Shown here: positions 35,282 to 44,647 of the stretch, piece by piece
How positions within the stretch are numbered: position 1 is the first letter of the stretch
Layout: every line of letters begins with the position of its first letter
DNA from: RH-chloro-G1 sp003670575
Lineage (GTDB): Bacteria; Chloroflexota; Dehalococcoidia; UBA2979
Direction: 5' to 3'
DNA length: 59,673 nucleotides
Assembly: GCA_947499615.1 (NCBI GenBank)
Contig: CANMOP010000014.1
Coordinates: 1 to 59,673, forward strand
The notes under the pieces: generated by a model
Databases searched by the model: none
What the model was told of the DNA's origin: nothing
What the model saw: the letters and a program-made list of their open reading frames with translations, nothing else
Position numbers and translations under genes: made by a program

Positions 35282-38200
35282 ATGAAACCGCTGCGCCTGG
35301 AATTGCGCGGGTTCACCGCCTTCCGCAATGAGACGGTCGTCGATTTCACCGGTCGCCACTTGTTCGCGATCACCGGCCCCACCGGCGCGGGGAAGTCGTC
35401 ACTGCTGGATGCGATGACATGGGCGCTCTACGGCCAGGTGCCGCGCGTGGGGACGCAGGTGCGCCAATTGATGTCGCACGGCGCGCAGGCGATGCATGTG
35501 CTGTTCGAGTTCAGCGTGCGCGGGCAGTCGTACCGCGTCAGCCGCAGCATCGGGCAGAAATCAGCGTCGAGGTTGGAGCGAGCGAGGCCAGACGGCCGCT
35601 GGGAAGCGATCGCCGATCGCGTCCGCGAGGTCGCCAGCGGCGTCGAGTCCATCCTCGGCCTCAACTACGAGACGTTCACCAAGACCGTGCTCCTCCCGCA
35701 AGGCGCGTTCGACGCCTTCCTGCGCGGCGAGCCGGGGGAGCGTCGAGAGATCCTCTCCGGGCTGCTCGGCCTCGGGCGGTACGAAACCATGGGCCGCGAG
35801 GCTCGCGCGCGCGCCGTCGGCGCACGCACCGCCGCGGAGATGCAGCGCCAGCAGGCGGACCGTCTCGACCTCGCAACCCCCGAGGCGATCACCGCGCTGC
35901 ATACCGAGCGCTCGACGCTGGAGGCCAGCGTCCGCGATGCCGATGCACAACGTGGCGCACTGACCGCGCTGGTCGCGCGGCAACGCGAGGCGAGCACTCG
36001 TGCCCGAGAAGCGGTACAGACGTCGAGCGCCGCTCGTGCCGCGGCCGAGACGCTCGCCAACGCACAACGTGCCGCGGACGACGCGCAACACGCCGTACGT
36101 TCCGCCGCCGAGCGACTCGTGGCGCTCGCGGCAGAGCGCGCCGCACTCGGCTACGACGCGGACGCCCACCAGGCGCTGCAACAGCAGGTCGCGCATGCTC
36201 GACAGCGCGAGGCTGCGCACACGACGCTGGCCAGCGCAGCGCAGACGCACGCCACAGCAGTTGAAGCGGCGGAACGCGCCACGGCGCACGCCGATGACAC
36301 GGGGCGCGCCGCGACACGCCAACAGACCGAGGCAGCGGCGGCTGCGGCGCAGTTCGCAACGGCTCGTGCGGCGTTGCTGACGGCGGCCGCGCCCGCGTTG
36401 GGCGCCGTCGCCGCACTACACGAGGCGATGGCGAGCGCGGAACGCGAGCGACTGAACGCGGAGACGCAGGCCGCCGACTCCGACCGCCGTGCGCAACGCC
36501 TCGCCTCGCTCGTGGAGCAGGCGGCGGCGCTCGGCGCCGCGCACGAGCGCGCGGACGCAGAGGTGCTGCGTACAACAGCCGCGGCCGCGCTCGCGGAAGC
36601 CGAGCACATCGCCGCGCAAGCAACCGAGGCGACATCCGAGGCCGCGATCGCCGACGCCACCCGCGCCCGCGAGGCGGCCCAGCGCGAGCGCGCAGCGGAG
36701 GCGCTGCGTCGCAACCTCGCGATCGGCGACCCATGCCCGGTCTGCGGCGAGCCGATCACCGCGCTCGCTGTGCATGCAGCGCCAGACCTCGACGCAGCCG
36801 ATGCTGCGCTGGCAGGAGCGGAGCGCGCACGTTCCTCGGCGCGCGAGGCGTTGCGCGCATGTGCCAGCACCGCCGCCGCCGCGCATGCCCGTGCCGACGC
36901 TGCGCTGGCCGCCGTCGCGGAACTCGCCGCGCGCAGCGCGACCCTGGACGCAGCGTGTACCGACGCCGCTGTCACGCGCTCGACGCTGGAGCCGACGCTC
37001 GCCGCCGCAACCGCCGATGCTGCAACCGCCCGCCAGCAGGCCACCGACGCCGCAGCAGCAGCGATCCGAGACGCGGCCGCGGAACGGGCGCTCAGCCTGC
37101 AACTGGCATCGCTCCCACCGGAAGCACAGCCTGTCGCGGCCGAACGCACGCCCGCGAACCCCGAGACACTCGCGCCACCCGTGCCACTGGCCCAGATCGG
37201 CGCAAGATTGCGTGAGGCACTCGAGGGCTACGCCGGTGCCGCGACCGCGATGCGGGCCGCCGAAGACAGCGCACGAGCCGCACTGCAGGAGTCCCGCGTC
37301 GCTGTTGCCGCCGCCGGACACGAGCGCGAGCTCGCCGACGCGGCTGCCACCGCCGCCGCCGATGCCCGCGACCGGCTCGCGGCATTGGGCGGGGACGATA
37401 CTTCGGACCCAACGGGGCTGCTCCAAGCACTCGCGGATGCGGAGGCGCGCGCCGAGCGGGCCGCGATACTCGACACCGAGACGCGCAGCGTTGAGCAGGC
37501 CGCGACTGCCGCCGCGACTCGAGTGGAGGAGCGCTCCGCGGCGGCTAGTGCAACGCAGGACGCACTCGAGATCGCCTCGGCGGCGCACGTTGCCACCGAG
37601 GCGCAGGCCGCTGCCGCAGCGCAGGCGTACGCCGAAGCCTGGCGGCTGCTGCCCGCCGCGACGACGCAGTCAGCGGACGCCCCCGTCGGATCGCCTCCCC
37701 CGGAAGAGCACGCACTCGCCGCGCTGCTAACCCGCGTCGAATCGGCACAGCGGGACGCCAGCCGTCGGCTCGGCGTGCTCAGCGAACGCATCGAGGCCGC
37801 GCAGGCGCAGCGCCTCCAGGCACAGGAACTGCGCGGCGCCATCGCGCTGCAGGAGCAGGCCGCCAGCCTCGCCGGCTCGTTGGAGCTGGAGATGCGCCGC
37901 GACCGCTTCGTCGCCTACGTGCAGCGGGAGGCGATGCAACTGCTGGCTGCGGAGGCAGCGGAGCGGATGGACTTCCTCTCGCGCGGGCGGTACCGGCTGC
38001 GCTCCGATGGCGACGAGTTCATCGTGGTGGACCGGCTCAACGGGGACGAGCGCCGCTCCGTGAAGACGCTGTCCGGCGGCGAAACGTTCCTCGCCAGCCT
38101 GGCGCTGGCGTTGGCGCTCGCCGATCAACTGCCGAGGATCGCGGGGTTTGGTGGCGCGCTCGCCCTGGAATCACTCTTCATCGACGAGGGGTTCGGTTCG

Positions 38201-38371
38201 TTAGACGCCGACGCGCTGGACGTGGCGATCGAGGCGCTGGAGTTGCTCGCAAGCGGGGACCGATTGATTGGCGTGATCTCGCACGTCGGGCTGATCGCGG
38301 AACGGCTCCCGGATCGCATCGAGGTGATGCGTGCCGGCGGCGTCAGCCACATTCGCTCGGCGCAGGAGTAG
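35282..38371 (+). CDS. sbcC: SMC-like ATPase SbcC/Rad50
   Basis: 1029-residue ATPase that tethers DNA ends and controls the SbcD nuclease. The N-terminal lobe has Gly-Pro-Thr-Gly-Ala-Gly-Lys-Ser-Ser (32-40). Two long, very Ala/Glu/Arg-rich coiled-coil arms flank a zinc hook Cys485-Pro-Val-Cys488-Gly. The C-terminal lobe has the signature Leu-Ser-Gly-Gly-Glu (about 930-934) and Walker B Phe-Ile-Asp-Glu-Gly-Phe-Gly-Ser-Leu-Asp (about 966-975). Head motifs are intact, so it should be functional. The coil's Ala content is extreme and may make it look low-complexity to masking filters. Last gene of the operon. Confidence 0.95.
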   Translation: MKPLRLELRGFTAFRNETVVDFTGRHLFAITGPTGAGKSSLLDAMTWALYGQVPRVGTQVRQLMSHGAQAMHVLFEFSVRGQSYRVSRSIGQKSASRLERARPDGRWEAIADRVREVASGVESILGLNYETFTKTVLLPQGAFDAFLRGEPGERREILSGLLGLGRYETMGREARARAVGARTAAEMQRQQADRLDLATPEAITALHTERSTLEASVRDADAQRGALTALVARQREASTRAREAVQTSSAARAAAETLANAQRAADDAQHAVRSAAERLVALAAERAALGYDADAHQALQQQVAHARQREAAHTTLASAAQTHATAVEAAERATAHADDTGRAATRQQTEAAAAAAQFATARAALLTAAAPALGAVAALHEAMASAERERLNAETQAADSDRRAQRLASLVEQAAALGAAHERADAEVLRTTAAAALAEAEHIAAQATEATSEAAIADATRAREAAQRERAAEALRRNLAIGDPCPVCGEPITALAVHAAPDLDAADAALAGAERARSSAREALRACASTAAAAHARADAALAAVAELAARSATLDAACTDAAVTRSTLEPTLAAATADAATARQQATDAAAAAIRDAAAERALSLQLASLPPEAQPVAAERTPANPETLAPPVPLAQIGARLREALEGYAGAATAMRAAEDSARAALQESRVAVAAAGHERELADAAATAAADARDRLAALGGDDTSDPTGLLQALADAEARAERAAILDTETRSVEQAATAAATRVEERSAAASATQDALEIASAAHVATEAQAAAAAQAYAEAWRLLPAATTQSADAPVGSPPPEEHALAALLTRVESAQRDASRRLGVLSERIEAAQAQRLQAQELRGAIALQEQAASLAGSLELEMRRDRFVAYVQREAMQLLAAEAAERMDFLSRGRYRLRSDGDEFIVVDRLNGDERRSVKTLSGGETFLASLALALALADQLPRIAGFGGALALESLFIDEGFGSLDADALDVAIEALELLASGDRLIGVISHVGLIAERLPDRIEVMRAGGVSHIRSAQE

Positions 38372-38394
38372 CCAGCCGCTCACCTCGACGCGCG

Positions 38395-38820
38395 CTACTG
38401 CGGGAACCGTCGCTGCGCCCGCCCGCTCCATGCCGACGCGATCATCGACACCACCGAGATCACCAGCGCGCCCAGCACCGCCGACCAGAACCCGTCCACA
38501 CGGAAGTCCAACCCCAGGCGGCCCGACGCCCAGGCCGCGACCATGAGCATGGACGCGTTGATCACCAACACGAACAGCCCGAACGTCACGACGATCAGAC
38601 AGCACGAGACCAGCGCCGCCAGTGGCTTCAGCACCGCGTTGACGATGGCGAACAACGCCGTTCCGACGACAAGCGACTGCCAGTCGCCCACGTGTACGCC
38701 CGGCACCAGGACCGACGCGAGAAACAACCCTACCGCGTTGACGACCACGCGGAAAAGCATCGCGGGCAGCGAATCCCCCGGCCCGGAGGAGAACTGGTAG
38801 GAATACGAACGTCGAATCAT
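38395..38820 (-). CDS. Four-TM phage holin family membrane protein (PF04020-like)
   Basis: 141-residue integral membrane protein with four hydrophobic segments, matching the 'Mycobacterial 4 TMS phage holin, superfamily IV' family by its Val-Gly-Thr-Ala-Leu-Phe-Ala-Ile-Val-Asn-Ala-Val-Leu-Lys-Pro motif between segments two and three. Most chromosomal members are not part of a prophage and have no known job; I see no phage gene here. It is convergent with sbcC and downstream of the oxidoreductase gene. Confidence 0.88.
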   Translation of the reverse strand: MIRRSYSYQFSSGPGDSLPAMLFRVVVNAVGLFLASVLVPGVHVGDWQSLVVGTALFAIVNAVLKPLAALVSCCLIVVTFGLFVLVINASMLMVAAWASGRLGLDFRVDGFWSAVLGALVISVVSMIASAWSGRAQRRFPQ

Positions 38821-38884
38821 GCGAGCGCCGTCATACGGCTGTGGCGACTCCGCGCCCGTCTACGAACTTCGACGGGCGAGCGGT

Positions 38885-39922
38885 TCATACGGAGGCGACG
38901 TCCACTGGACGCTGCTCGGACCAGCTTCGCCATACCGCCTCGGTGAACTGCATGTAGTGGACGCCAGCCTCGAAGGAGGTCAACTCCACCGGGCGGCCCT
39001 CCCGAATCGAAGCGACGAAGTCGTGCTCCACCTCCCAGTCGCGCGCAGTGCCCGCGTCCGGCTCCAGCGGCCGAGGTGCCTCGCCGACCGGGGCGAATGT
39101 CATCGTGTCGTTCGCGTGCCAGTGCAGCGTCCCACGGCTACCGAAGAGCGAGACACCGTTGCCCTCGCGGGGAGCGTGGGTGACGTTGCTCACGCGGTAG
39201 GTCGCCCGCACGCCGCCCGCGTAGCGCGCGAGGATGCCAAGGCTGTCCGGCACCTCGATGTCCAGCCGACGTCCGCTTTCCGGATCCACGCGGCTCGTCA
39301 CGAAGATCGCGGCGTCGGCGACCACGCGCTCGGCGGGGCCGATCCAGCGCCCGATCACCTCGGCGTAGATACCCATGGTCATCGTGTTCATGCCGGAGTA
39401 CTCGGCACGCTCCCGCCATTGGAGCGGCGCATCGGCGTTCAGTGCCCCACCGCCGAGGATCGTCGCGTGCACCTCTCGGAGGCTGCCGAGGCTGCCATCC
39501 GCGAGCAGACGGCGGATCGTGCGCCAGGAACGGAGGTCGAACGGCGCGGGGACCAACTGCGCGACGAGATCCGGGCGCCGCTGAGCCGCCCCCAGCATCT
39601 CCTGCGCCTCGGCGGCATCCATTGCCATGCGAGCCTCGCACAGCACGTGTTTGCCGGCGTTCAGCGCTCGCACGGCGTACTCGCGGTGGCGGTACGGCCA
39701 GGTGCCGATGCACACGGCATCGATGGCCGGGTCGGCGAATATCGCCTCGGGATCGGTCACTACGTTCGCGATGCCGAACTCGGCGGCCACCCGCTGCCCG
39801 CTCTCGGTGGTGCGATTACATACCGCGACCACCTCGACATCTGGCTGGGCGAGGAGGCCCGGTACGTGGTGAAGGCGGCTATTCGCGCCAGCGCCGATGA
39901 CTGCCACCCGTAAACCTGGCAC
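38885..39922 (-). CDS. Gfo/Idh/MocA family oxidoreductase
   Basis: 345-residue NAD(P)-dependent dehydrogenase of sugars or inositol-like substrates. The Rossmann Gly-Ala-Gly-Ala-Asn loop is at residues ~10-14; the family's Glu-Lys-Pro dinucleotide-motif equivalent is Cys-Glu-Ala-Arg (Ala-Arg replacing Lys-Pro), so the catalytic Lys of this motif is missing, a notable deviation. The C-terminal beta-sheet domain is complete. The GTG at 39922 has AGGGAG eight bases upstream. It is divergent from the response regulator. Substrate unknown; activity uncertain. Confidence 0.87.
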   Translation of the reverse strand: MPGLRVAVIGAGANSRLHHVPGLLAQPDVEVVAVCNRTTESGQRVAAEFGIANVVTDPEAIFADPAIDAVCIGTWPYRHREYAVRALNAGKHVLCEARMAMDAAEAQEMLGAAQRRPDLVAQLVPAPFDLRSWRTIRRLLADGSLGSLREVHATILGGGALNADAPLQWRERAEYSGMNTMTMGIYAEVIGRWIGPAERVVADAAIFVTSRVDPESGRRLDIEVPDSLGILARYAGGVRATYRVSNVTHAPREGNGVSLFGSRGTLHWHANDTMTFAPVGEAPRPLEPDAGTARDWEVEHDFVASIREGRPVELTSFEAGVHYMQFTEAVWRSWSEQRPVDVASV

Positions 39923-40026
39923 GTCGGCTGCTCCCTGATTCTCTACTATTGGCGGCTGTCCGGTATCATACGGCCTACGGTATCTGCGCTTTCCCGACGA
40001 AGATGATACCGAGGTAGGTGAGAGCC

Positions 40027-40752
40027 ATGCGCGCACTGATCATCGACGACGAGCCGGACATCGTAGAAGTGGTCTCGCTGACCTTCACGTTGCGTTGGCC
40101 AGAGGCTGATCTCGTCCACGCCGGCACCGGAGCACGTGGCATCGAGATGGCACGCCGGGATGCACCGGACATCATCATCCTGGACATTGGCCTGCCAGAT
40201 CAGGATGGGTTCTCAGTGTGCGATCAGATCCGTCGATTCTCCGACGTCCCAATCATCATCCTCACCGCCCGCCACGACGAGGTGGACAAGGTGGACAAGG
40301 TGCGCGGCCTGGAGCTGGGCGCTGACGACTACATCACCAAGCCGTTCTCGCACCTCGAACTGCTCGCGCGCGTGCGCACCGTCCTGCGCCGTGCGGAGTC
40401 GCAGGTGCCTGCGACGGAGGGGCCTCCGTTCCACGCCGGGCCGCTGCACATCGACTACAGCAGCCGCGAGGTGCGGCTGGACGGGCAACTCGTGCGCCTC
40501 ACGCCGATCGAGTACGGCATCCTCTACCACCTGACGCGCAACGAGAACCGCGTGCTGACCTCGCGCACGCTGCTGGCAAAGGTCTGGGGCCGGGAGTACG
40601 TCGACCAGCTCGACTACCTGAAGGTGCATATCCAGCACCTGCGCCGAAAGCTCGGCGACAACCCCGCGAACCACCCGATGATCATGAACGAGCGCGGCGT
40701 GGGCTATAAATTCGCGCGCCAGGATCACGCGACGGTACGGGCGACGCAGTGA
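40027..40752 (+). CDS. OmpR-family response regulator
   Basis: 241 residues. Receiver domain with Asp7-Asp8 acidic pocket and phospho-acceptor Asp53 (Ile-Leu-Asp-Ile-Gly-Leu-Pro), then Lys-Pro-Phe; the winged-helix DNA-binding domain ends with Arg-Gly-Val-Gly-Tyr-Lys. The ATG at 40027 starts the fold; a GTG at 40018 would add three residues. Its partner is probably the histidine kinase two genes downstream. Signal and targets unknown. Confidence 0.92.
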   Translation: MRALIIDDEPDIVEVVSLTFTLRWPEADLVHAGTGARGIEMARRDAPDIIILDIGLPDQDGFSVCDQIRRFSDVPIIILTARHDEVDKVDKVRGLELGADDYITKPFSHLELLARVRTVLRRAESQVPATEGPPFHAGPLHIDYSSREVRLDGQLVRLTPIEYGILYHLTRNENRVLTSRTLLAKVWGREYVDQLDYLKVHIQHLRRKLGDNPANHPMIMNERGVGYKFARQDHATVRATQ

Positions 40753-41077
40753 CCGTAGCCGCCTCTGCCCGCGCCCCGCACCTCGCGGGGGCGGCGTCTC
40801 CGTCCCCTGATGACGCTTATCGCAAGCCCTCGGCATCGGGCATGGAAACCTGGCGGTGACCTTGCCTCCGGATCTCCACCTCCCGGGCCCGGAGCACGGT
40901 ACCAACGCTGTACTGCGCGCCATCGGCACGTTGCTCACCGCGCTGGGTGGGAGCGACGCGGACGTCGATGGCGCTGGCGCTGGCGCGCTGGCAACCGCCC
41001 CGGTGAGCGGTGCCGCAACTGGTCGTACAATGCCCGGAAGCGCGATACCCCCTACGCGCCCACAGCCGGAGCGACCG
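40753..41077 (+). other. 325-base gap after the response regulator, with a terminator-like hairpin
   Basis: GCCGCC (40758-40763) pairs with GGCGGC (40790-40795), and inside it CCCGC (40768-40772) with GCGGG (40785-40789): a composite GC-rich hairpin right after the stop codon, probably a partial terminator. The rest may be coding, since a GTG at 40856 is in frame with the next gene, but it has no Shine-Dalgarno sequence and no recognisable domain. A TACAAT at 41026-41031 could be a -10 element for the next gene; its -35 is poor. Confidence 0.5.
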
Positions 41078-41848
41078 ATGACCCAACCGCGTGACACCGC
41101 TACTGAGTACCACCACTCGCGCATCCCTGGCGTGGGACCGGATGACGCTGCGGCCGCACTCCTAGCCGAGGCACGACAACGAGCTGAGGCGATCATCGAG
41201 GACTCGCTGGCCCGCGCCGAGCAGCTCTTGCGCCCGCAGCGCCCAGACTCGGGCTACGAACGCGTGCGCCTCGCCATCGTCGACGTGGGCGACGAGGTTC
41301 GCAGCATTCGCTTCCGCCTCGACGCGATCGAGTCGTTGCTGCGTGGCGGTTCAGCCGCGTCTGACGCCGCCGGTTCCGCGACGCCCCACACGATGTCGGC
41401 GACGTCCGCTGTACCTCGCTGGGTAGAGCCTCCCGCCGCCTACGCCCCGCCGCCGACGCCGCCCACGCCAGCACCACCGATGGCGCCAGTGCCACCCGCT
41501 CCGGCGTGGTCACCCGCACCGGTCGTGGACGAGACAACGGCGGCCACCCCCGCACCGATGCCTGCGGCGGGCTTCGATCCAGCCGGTGGCGCGATCACAC
41601 TCCGCGTCGCGCCGGTCGCCGGGTTCCAAAGCCTGATGCGGATACAGGACGCGTTGGTTCGGGTGTCCGGCATCCATGAGGCGGGTGTGGAGGCGTATGC
41701 GCAGGGCGAGGCCCGCCTCCGCGTGCACCTGGGTGACCGCATGGCGGCCCAGCAACTAGCAGATGGGCTCGCGGATCTGCTGAACCGACCGATCCGGGTT
41801 GCCGCTACATCGCTCCCGGAGCGTACGATTCAACTCACACTCGACTGA
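41078..41848 (+). CDS. Hypothetical protein between regulator and kinase (256 aa)
   Basis: 256 residues, three parts: a helical Ala/Glu/Arg-rich N-terminal region (about 25-75), possibly a short coiled coil; a Pro/Ala-rich linker (~110-165); and a compact C-terminal ~85 residues of alternating strands and helices (beginning Ile-Thr-Leu-Arg-Val-Ala-Pro-Val) that resembles a ferredoxin-like/HMA or ACT fold without metal-binding Cys. The ATG at 41078 has GGAG about six bases upstream. Location between a response regulator and a kinase suggests a signalling accessory, for instance a linker to the kinase. Not recognised as a known family. Confidence 0.75.
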   Translation: MTQPRDTATEYHHSRIPGVGPDDAAAALLAEARQRAEAIIEDSLARAEQLLRPQRPDSGYERVRLAIVDVGDEVRSIRFRLDAIESLLRGGSAASDAAGSATPHTMSATSAVPRWVEPPAAYAPPPTPPTPAPPMAPVPPAPAWSPAPVVDETTAATPAPMPAAGFDPAGGAITLRVAPVAGFQSLMRIQDALVRVSGIHEAGVEAYAQGEARLRVHLGDRMAAQQLADGLADLLNRPIRVAATSLPERTIQLTLD

Positions 41849-41979
41849 CGTCCATCGGCACCGATGCATCACGGTGCCAGCGTATCCCGCGTGTGTGGTG
41901 AGGGGCGGTCGCCATCATCCAGCCAACCGGCACGTCCGCCTCGCCCCGCCTGATCCTGCGTCGGATACATCGACGCGGG

Positions 41980-43413
41980 TTGCTCCGCCTCGTGCTCGCA
42001 ACTCTGGTCATTGTGGCGGCGGTCGCAGCACAGTTCGCGCTGGCCACGCGCCTCCTAGACCTCGACATCCTCGACCAGTCGCAGCTTCCACAGCTGCTGA
42101 CGGTCGGCGCAGTGATTGGCGCGCCGGCGGCGATCCTGCTCTGCGCTGTCGCGTGGCACCTGCACTTCCTCACCCGCGAGCGCCGACGCAACGCGATCGT
42201 CGAGATGCTGGTGGAAGCACTCGCGGTGCCCGCCAACCCGGAGGACGCCGGCCGAGCGGTGCTCGTGACGTTGACGGAGTCCGGAGTCGCCACGGCCGGC
42301 GTGGTCGCGGTGCTCAGCACCGACGCCGCCGACGAGAGCACGCGCCGCGAGGGGGCGTCAGACGCCCTTGCCCCAGTCGCGACCGTTGGCGGGCGTCGAG
42401 GCTGGAGCCCAGACGCGGCGCCCGGTTCCGAACTCCCGACCGCCGCCGCCACGCGCCGCGAGTCAGTCACTGACGACCCGTGGCTGCTGGGGCTGGAGAG
42501 CACCATCGGGCGCCGACCGTGGGTCGCTCGCATCCCTGTGGAGCACGGGGACGAGGTGCTGGGCGTACTGCTCTTGGCCGGGCGTCGCCGTGGCTGGCTT
42601 CGTGACCGCGCGCTTCTCCATACCGCCGGGACGCTGCTGGCTGCGGCATTCGACCACGGCCGCCAGTACCAGGTCGCGTTCGAGCACACGCGAGACCTGG
42701 AGGCCGAGAACGCTCGTCGACGAGAGTTCCTATACGCCATCGCCCACGAGCTGCGGTCACCGCTCACCTCGATCCAGGCGTTCGCTGAGCTGCTCACGAC
42801 TGACCGCGGGCTGCTGGATGGGAACAGCGACCTGCTGCTCGCCTCGCTCTCGCGAGGCGTCGACCGCCTCGCGACGTTCGTGAACGACCTGCTGGATCTC
42901 GGCCGCGCCGAAGCGAGCGGGCTGAACGTCACCACCAGTGTGATTGACGTCACCGAGGCGCTCCGCGGCGCGGAGACGATCCTCCGGCCCGCGTTCATGT
43001 CACGCGAGCAGGCGCTGACCATCGACATCCCGGACTCGCCGCTCCGTGCGGTCGCAGACAGCCGCGCGCTGGAGCAGGTAATGCTCAACCTGCTCTCCAA
43101 CGCAAACCGCTTCACACCCACGCAGGGCGCCGTTGGCATGCGCGCACTGCTGATCGAGCAGCGCGTGCGCATCGAGGTGCTGGACTCCGGCCCGGGCATC
43201 GACCAGGCCGATCGCGAGCGCATCTTCGAGCCGTTCTATCGCGTGCATCGCGCGGGCGCGCACGAGGTCCCGGGCTCCGGCCTTGGCCTGGCGGTCGCGC
43301 GACGACTGACCGAGCTGCAGGGCGGGAAGCTCTGGGTCGAGGCGGGCGACGCAGGAGGCTCCCGCTTCTGCATCGAGCTCCCGGCCGCCGAGGAACCCGC
43401 GACCGCGCGATAA
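41980..43413 (+). CDS. Membrane histidine kinase with GAF-like domain
   Basis: 477 residues from the TTG. Two transmembrane helices at the start (about 3-22 and 40-60), a GAF-like domain (about 75-225), HisKA with His256 in Ala-His-Glu-Leu-Arg-Ser-Pro, and HATPase with Asn, Asp-Ser-Gly-Pro-Gly-Ile and Gly-Ser-Gly-Leu-Gly-Leu boxes. The start is unsure: no ATG or GTG occurs between the upstream stop (41899) and TTG 41980, which itself has no Shine-Dalgarno sequence; basic residues before the first helix and an AGGGG-preceded ATC at 41914 suggest an earlier start. Probable partner of the upstream response regulator. Confidence 0.9.
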   Translation: MLRLVLATLVIVAAVAAQFALATRLLDLDILDQSQLPQLLTVGAVIGAPAAILLCAVAWHLHFLTRERRRNAIVEMLVEALAVPANPEDAGRAVLVTLTESGVATAGVVAVLSTDAADESTRREGASDALAPVATVGGRRGWSPDAAPGSELPTAAATRRESVTDDPWLLGLESTIGRRPWVARIPVEHGDEVLGVLLLAGRRRGWLRDRALLHTAGTLLAAAFDHGRQYQVAFEHTRDLEAENARRREFLYAIAHELRSPLTSIQAFAELLTTDRGLLDGNSDLLLASLSRGVDRLATFVNDLLDLGRAEASGLNVTTSVIDVTEALRGAETILRPAFMSREQALTIDIPDSPLRAVADSRALEQVMLNLLSNANRFTPTQGAVGMRALLIEQRVRIEVLDSGPGIDQADRERIFEPFYRVHRAGAHEVPGSGLGLAVARRLTELQGGKLWVEAGDAGGSRFCIELPAAEEPATAR

Positions 43414-43422
43414 TCGGGCCCG

Positions 43423-44625
43423 ATGCACGTCACGCAACTCTCACTCGCAAACGTCCGCTCGTTCCGTCGGCTCGAACTGGAGCTCACGCCCGGCCTGCAC
43501 GTGATCACGGGCGCCAACGGCAGCGGCAAGTCCAACCTCCTGGAAGCCATCGCGCTGCTGGCGACCGCGCGCAGCACGCGCACCACGAACGACATCGACC
43601 TGATCTCGTGGGAATCGTTGAGAGAGGATCCGCTGCCAGCAGCGCGCATCGGGGCACGCGTCCGCGCCGCCGACGAGCAGGTACAGGTCGAAGTCATCGT
43701 CACCACCCGCCCCGGGCTGTCCGCCGAGGCTGACGTCGCCTCCCGCCGGTTTCGGGTGAACGGCATCGCGCGCCGCGCCTCGGACCTCATCGGTCGGCTG
43801 CGCGTCGTGCTGTTCTCGGCCGACGACCTCGCGATCATCGATGGTGCACCCGCACTGCGCCGACGCTACCTGGACATCACGATCTCGCAACTGGATGCCG
43901 GATACGTGCGCACGCTGCAGCGGTACCAACGCGTGCTGCAACAACGCAACAGCCTGTTGCGGCGGCTGCAGGACCGCCACGGCGCGCCCGCGGAACTCGA
44001 CTTCTGGGACGAGGAGCTCGCGCAGGCCGGCGCGATCCTGCACTCCATGCGCGCCACGGCAGTGGCGGCGCTGGCGCGAGGTGCGGCGGAGCGCTACGCC
44101 GGCCTCTCACCGCACGCGGACCGACTGAACATCCGCTACCGGCCCGCCCTGCCGCCGGAATTGGCGGCGACACTGGCACACGCGCCAGACCAGGCCGAGG
44201 CATTGGCACTCCCCATCGAGGAACTCGCGGCTGCGATCCTGGCGGCGCAGGTCGCCGGTCGCGCACGCGACATCCAGGCAGGCGTCACGCGCATCGGCCC
44301 CCACCGCGATGACATCGCCTTCCTGATGGGCGAGCACGCTGCCGGCTCCAGCGCTTCTCGTGGCGAGTTGCGTGGCGTGGCACTCGCGTTGCGACTCGCG
44401 GAAGTGGAACTCTCGATCGCGCGAACGGGCGACCCACCGGTGTTGCTGCTGGACGACGTGCTATCGGAGCTCGACGCGGATCGTCGCGCGCGTGTGCTCG
44501 CAGCAGCGTTCGCGGTGGACCAGGTACTCATCACCTCACCCGACGCGGATCGCCCCGGGCGCGACGAGGTCGCAGCCGCGCATCGCTACCGCATCAACAA
44601 TGGCGATCTGGAGCGGTACGAGTAG
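43423..44625 (+). CDS. recF: DNA replication/repair protein RecF
   Basis: 400-residue ABC-type ATPase that helps load RecA at gaps through RecOR. Walker A is Gly-Ala-Asn-Gly-Ser-Gly-Lys-Ser-Asn (about 28-36), the N-terminal Val-Arg-Ser-Phe-Arg is typical, and the C-terminal lobe has Ser-Arg-Gly-Glu-Leu-Arg and Leu-Leu-Leu-Asp-Asp-Val-Leu-Ser-Glu-Leu-Asp. It lies away from dnaA/dnaN/gyrB, its usual place, and follows the kinase by 9 bases, so it may be read from the kinase transcript. Confidence 0.94.
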   Translation: MHVTQLSLANVRSFRRLELELTPGLHVITGANGSGKSNLLEAIALLATARSTRTTNDIDLISWESLREDPLPAARIGARVRAADEQVQVEVIVTTRPGLSAEADVASRRFRVNGIARRASDLIGRLRVVLFSADDLAIIDGAPALRRRYLDITISQLDAGYVRTLQRYQRVLQQRNSLLRRLQDRHGAPAELDFWDEELAQAGAILHSMRATAVAALARGAAERYAGLSPHADRLNIRYRPALPPELAATLAHAPDQAEALALPIEELAAAILAAQVAGRARDIQAGVTRIGPHRDDIAFLMGEHAAGSSASRGELRGVALALRLAEVELSIARTGDPPVLLLDDVLSELDADRRARVLAAAFAVDQVLITSPDADRPGRDEVAAAHRYRINNGDLERYE

Positions 44626-44647
44626 GCTCGACGAACGGCGTTGCGCG

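Noticed and set aside
38395..38820. Prophage signal from a holin-family protein
   Set aside because: The four-TM 'phage holin' family is common on chromosomes; no lysin, capsid, tail, integrase or att site is nearby.
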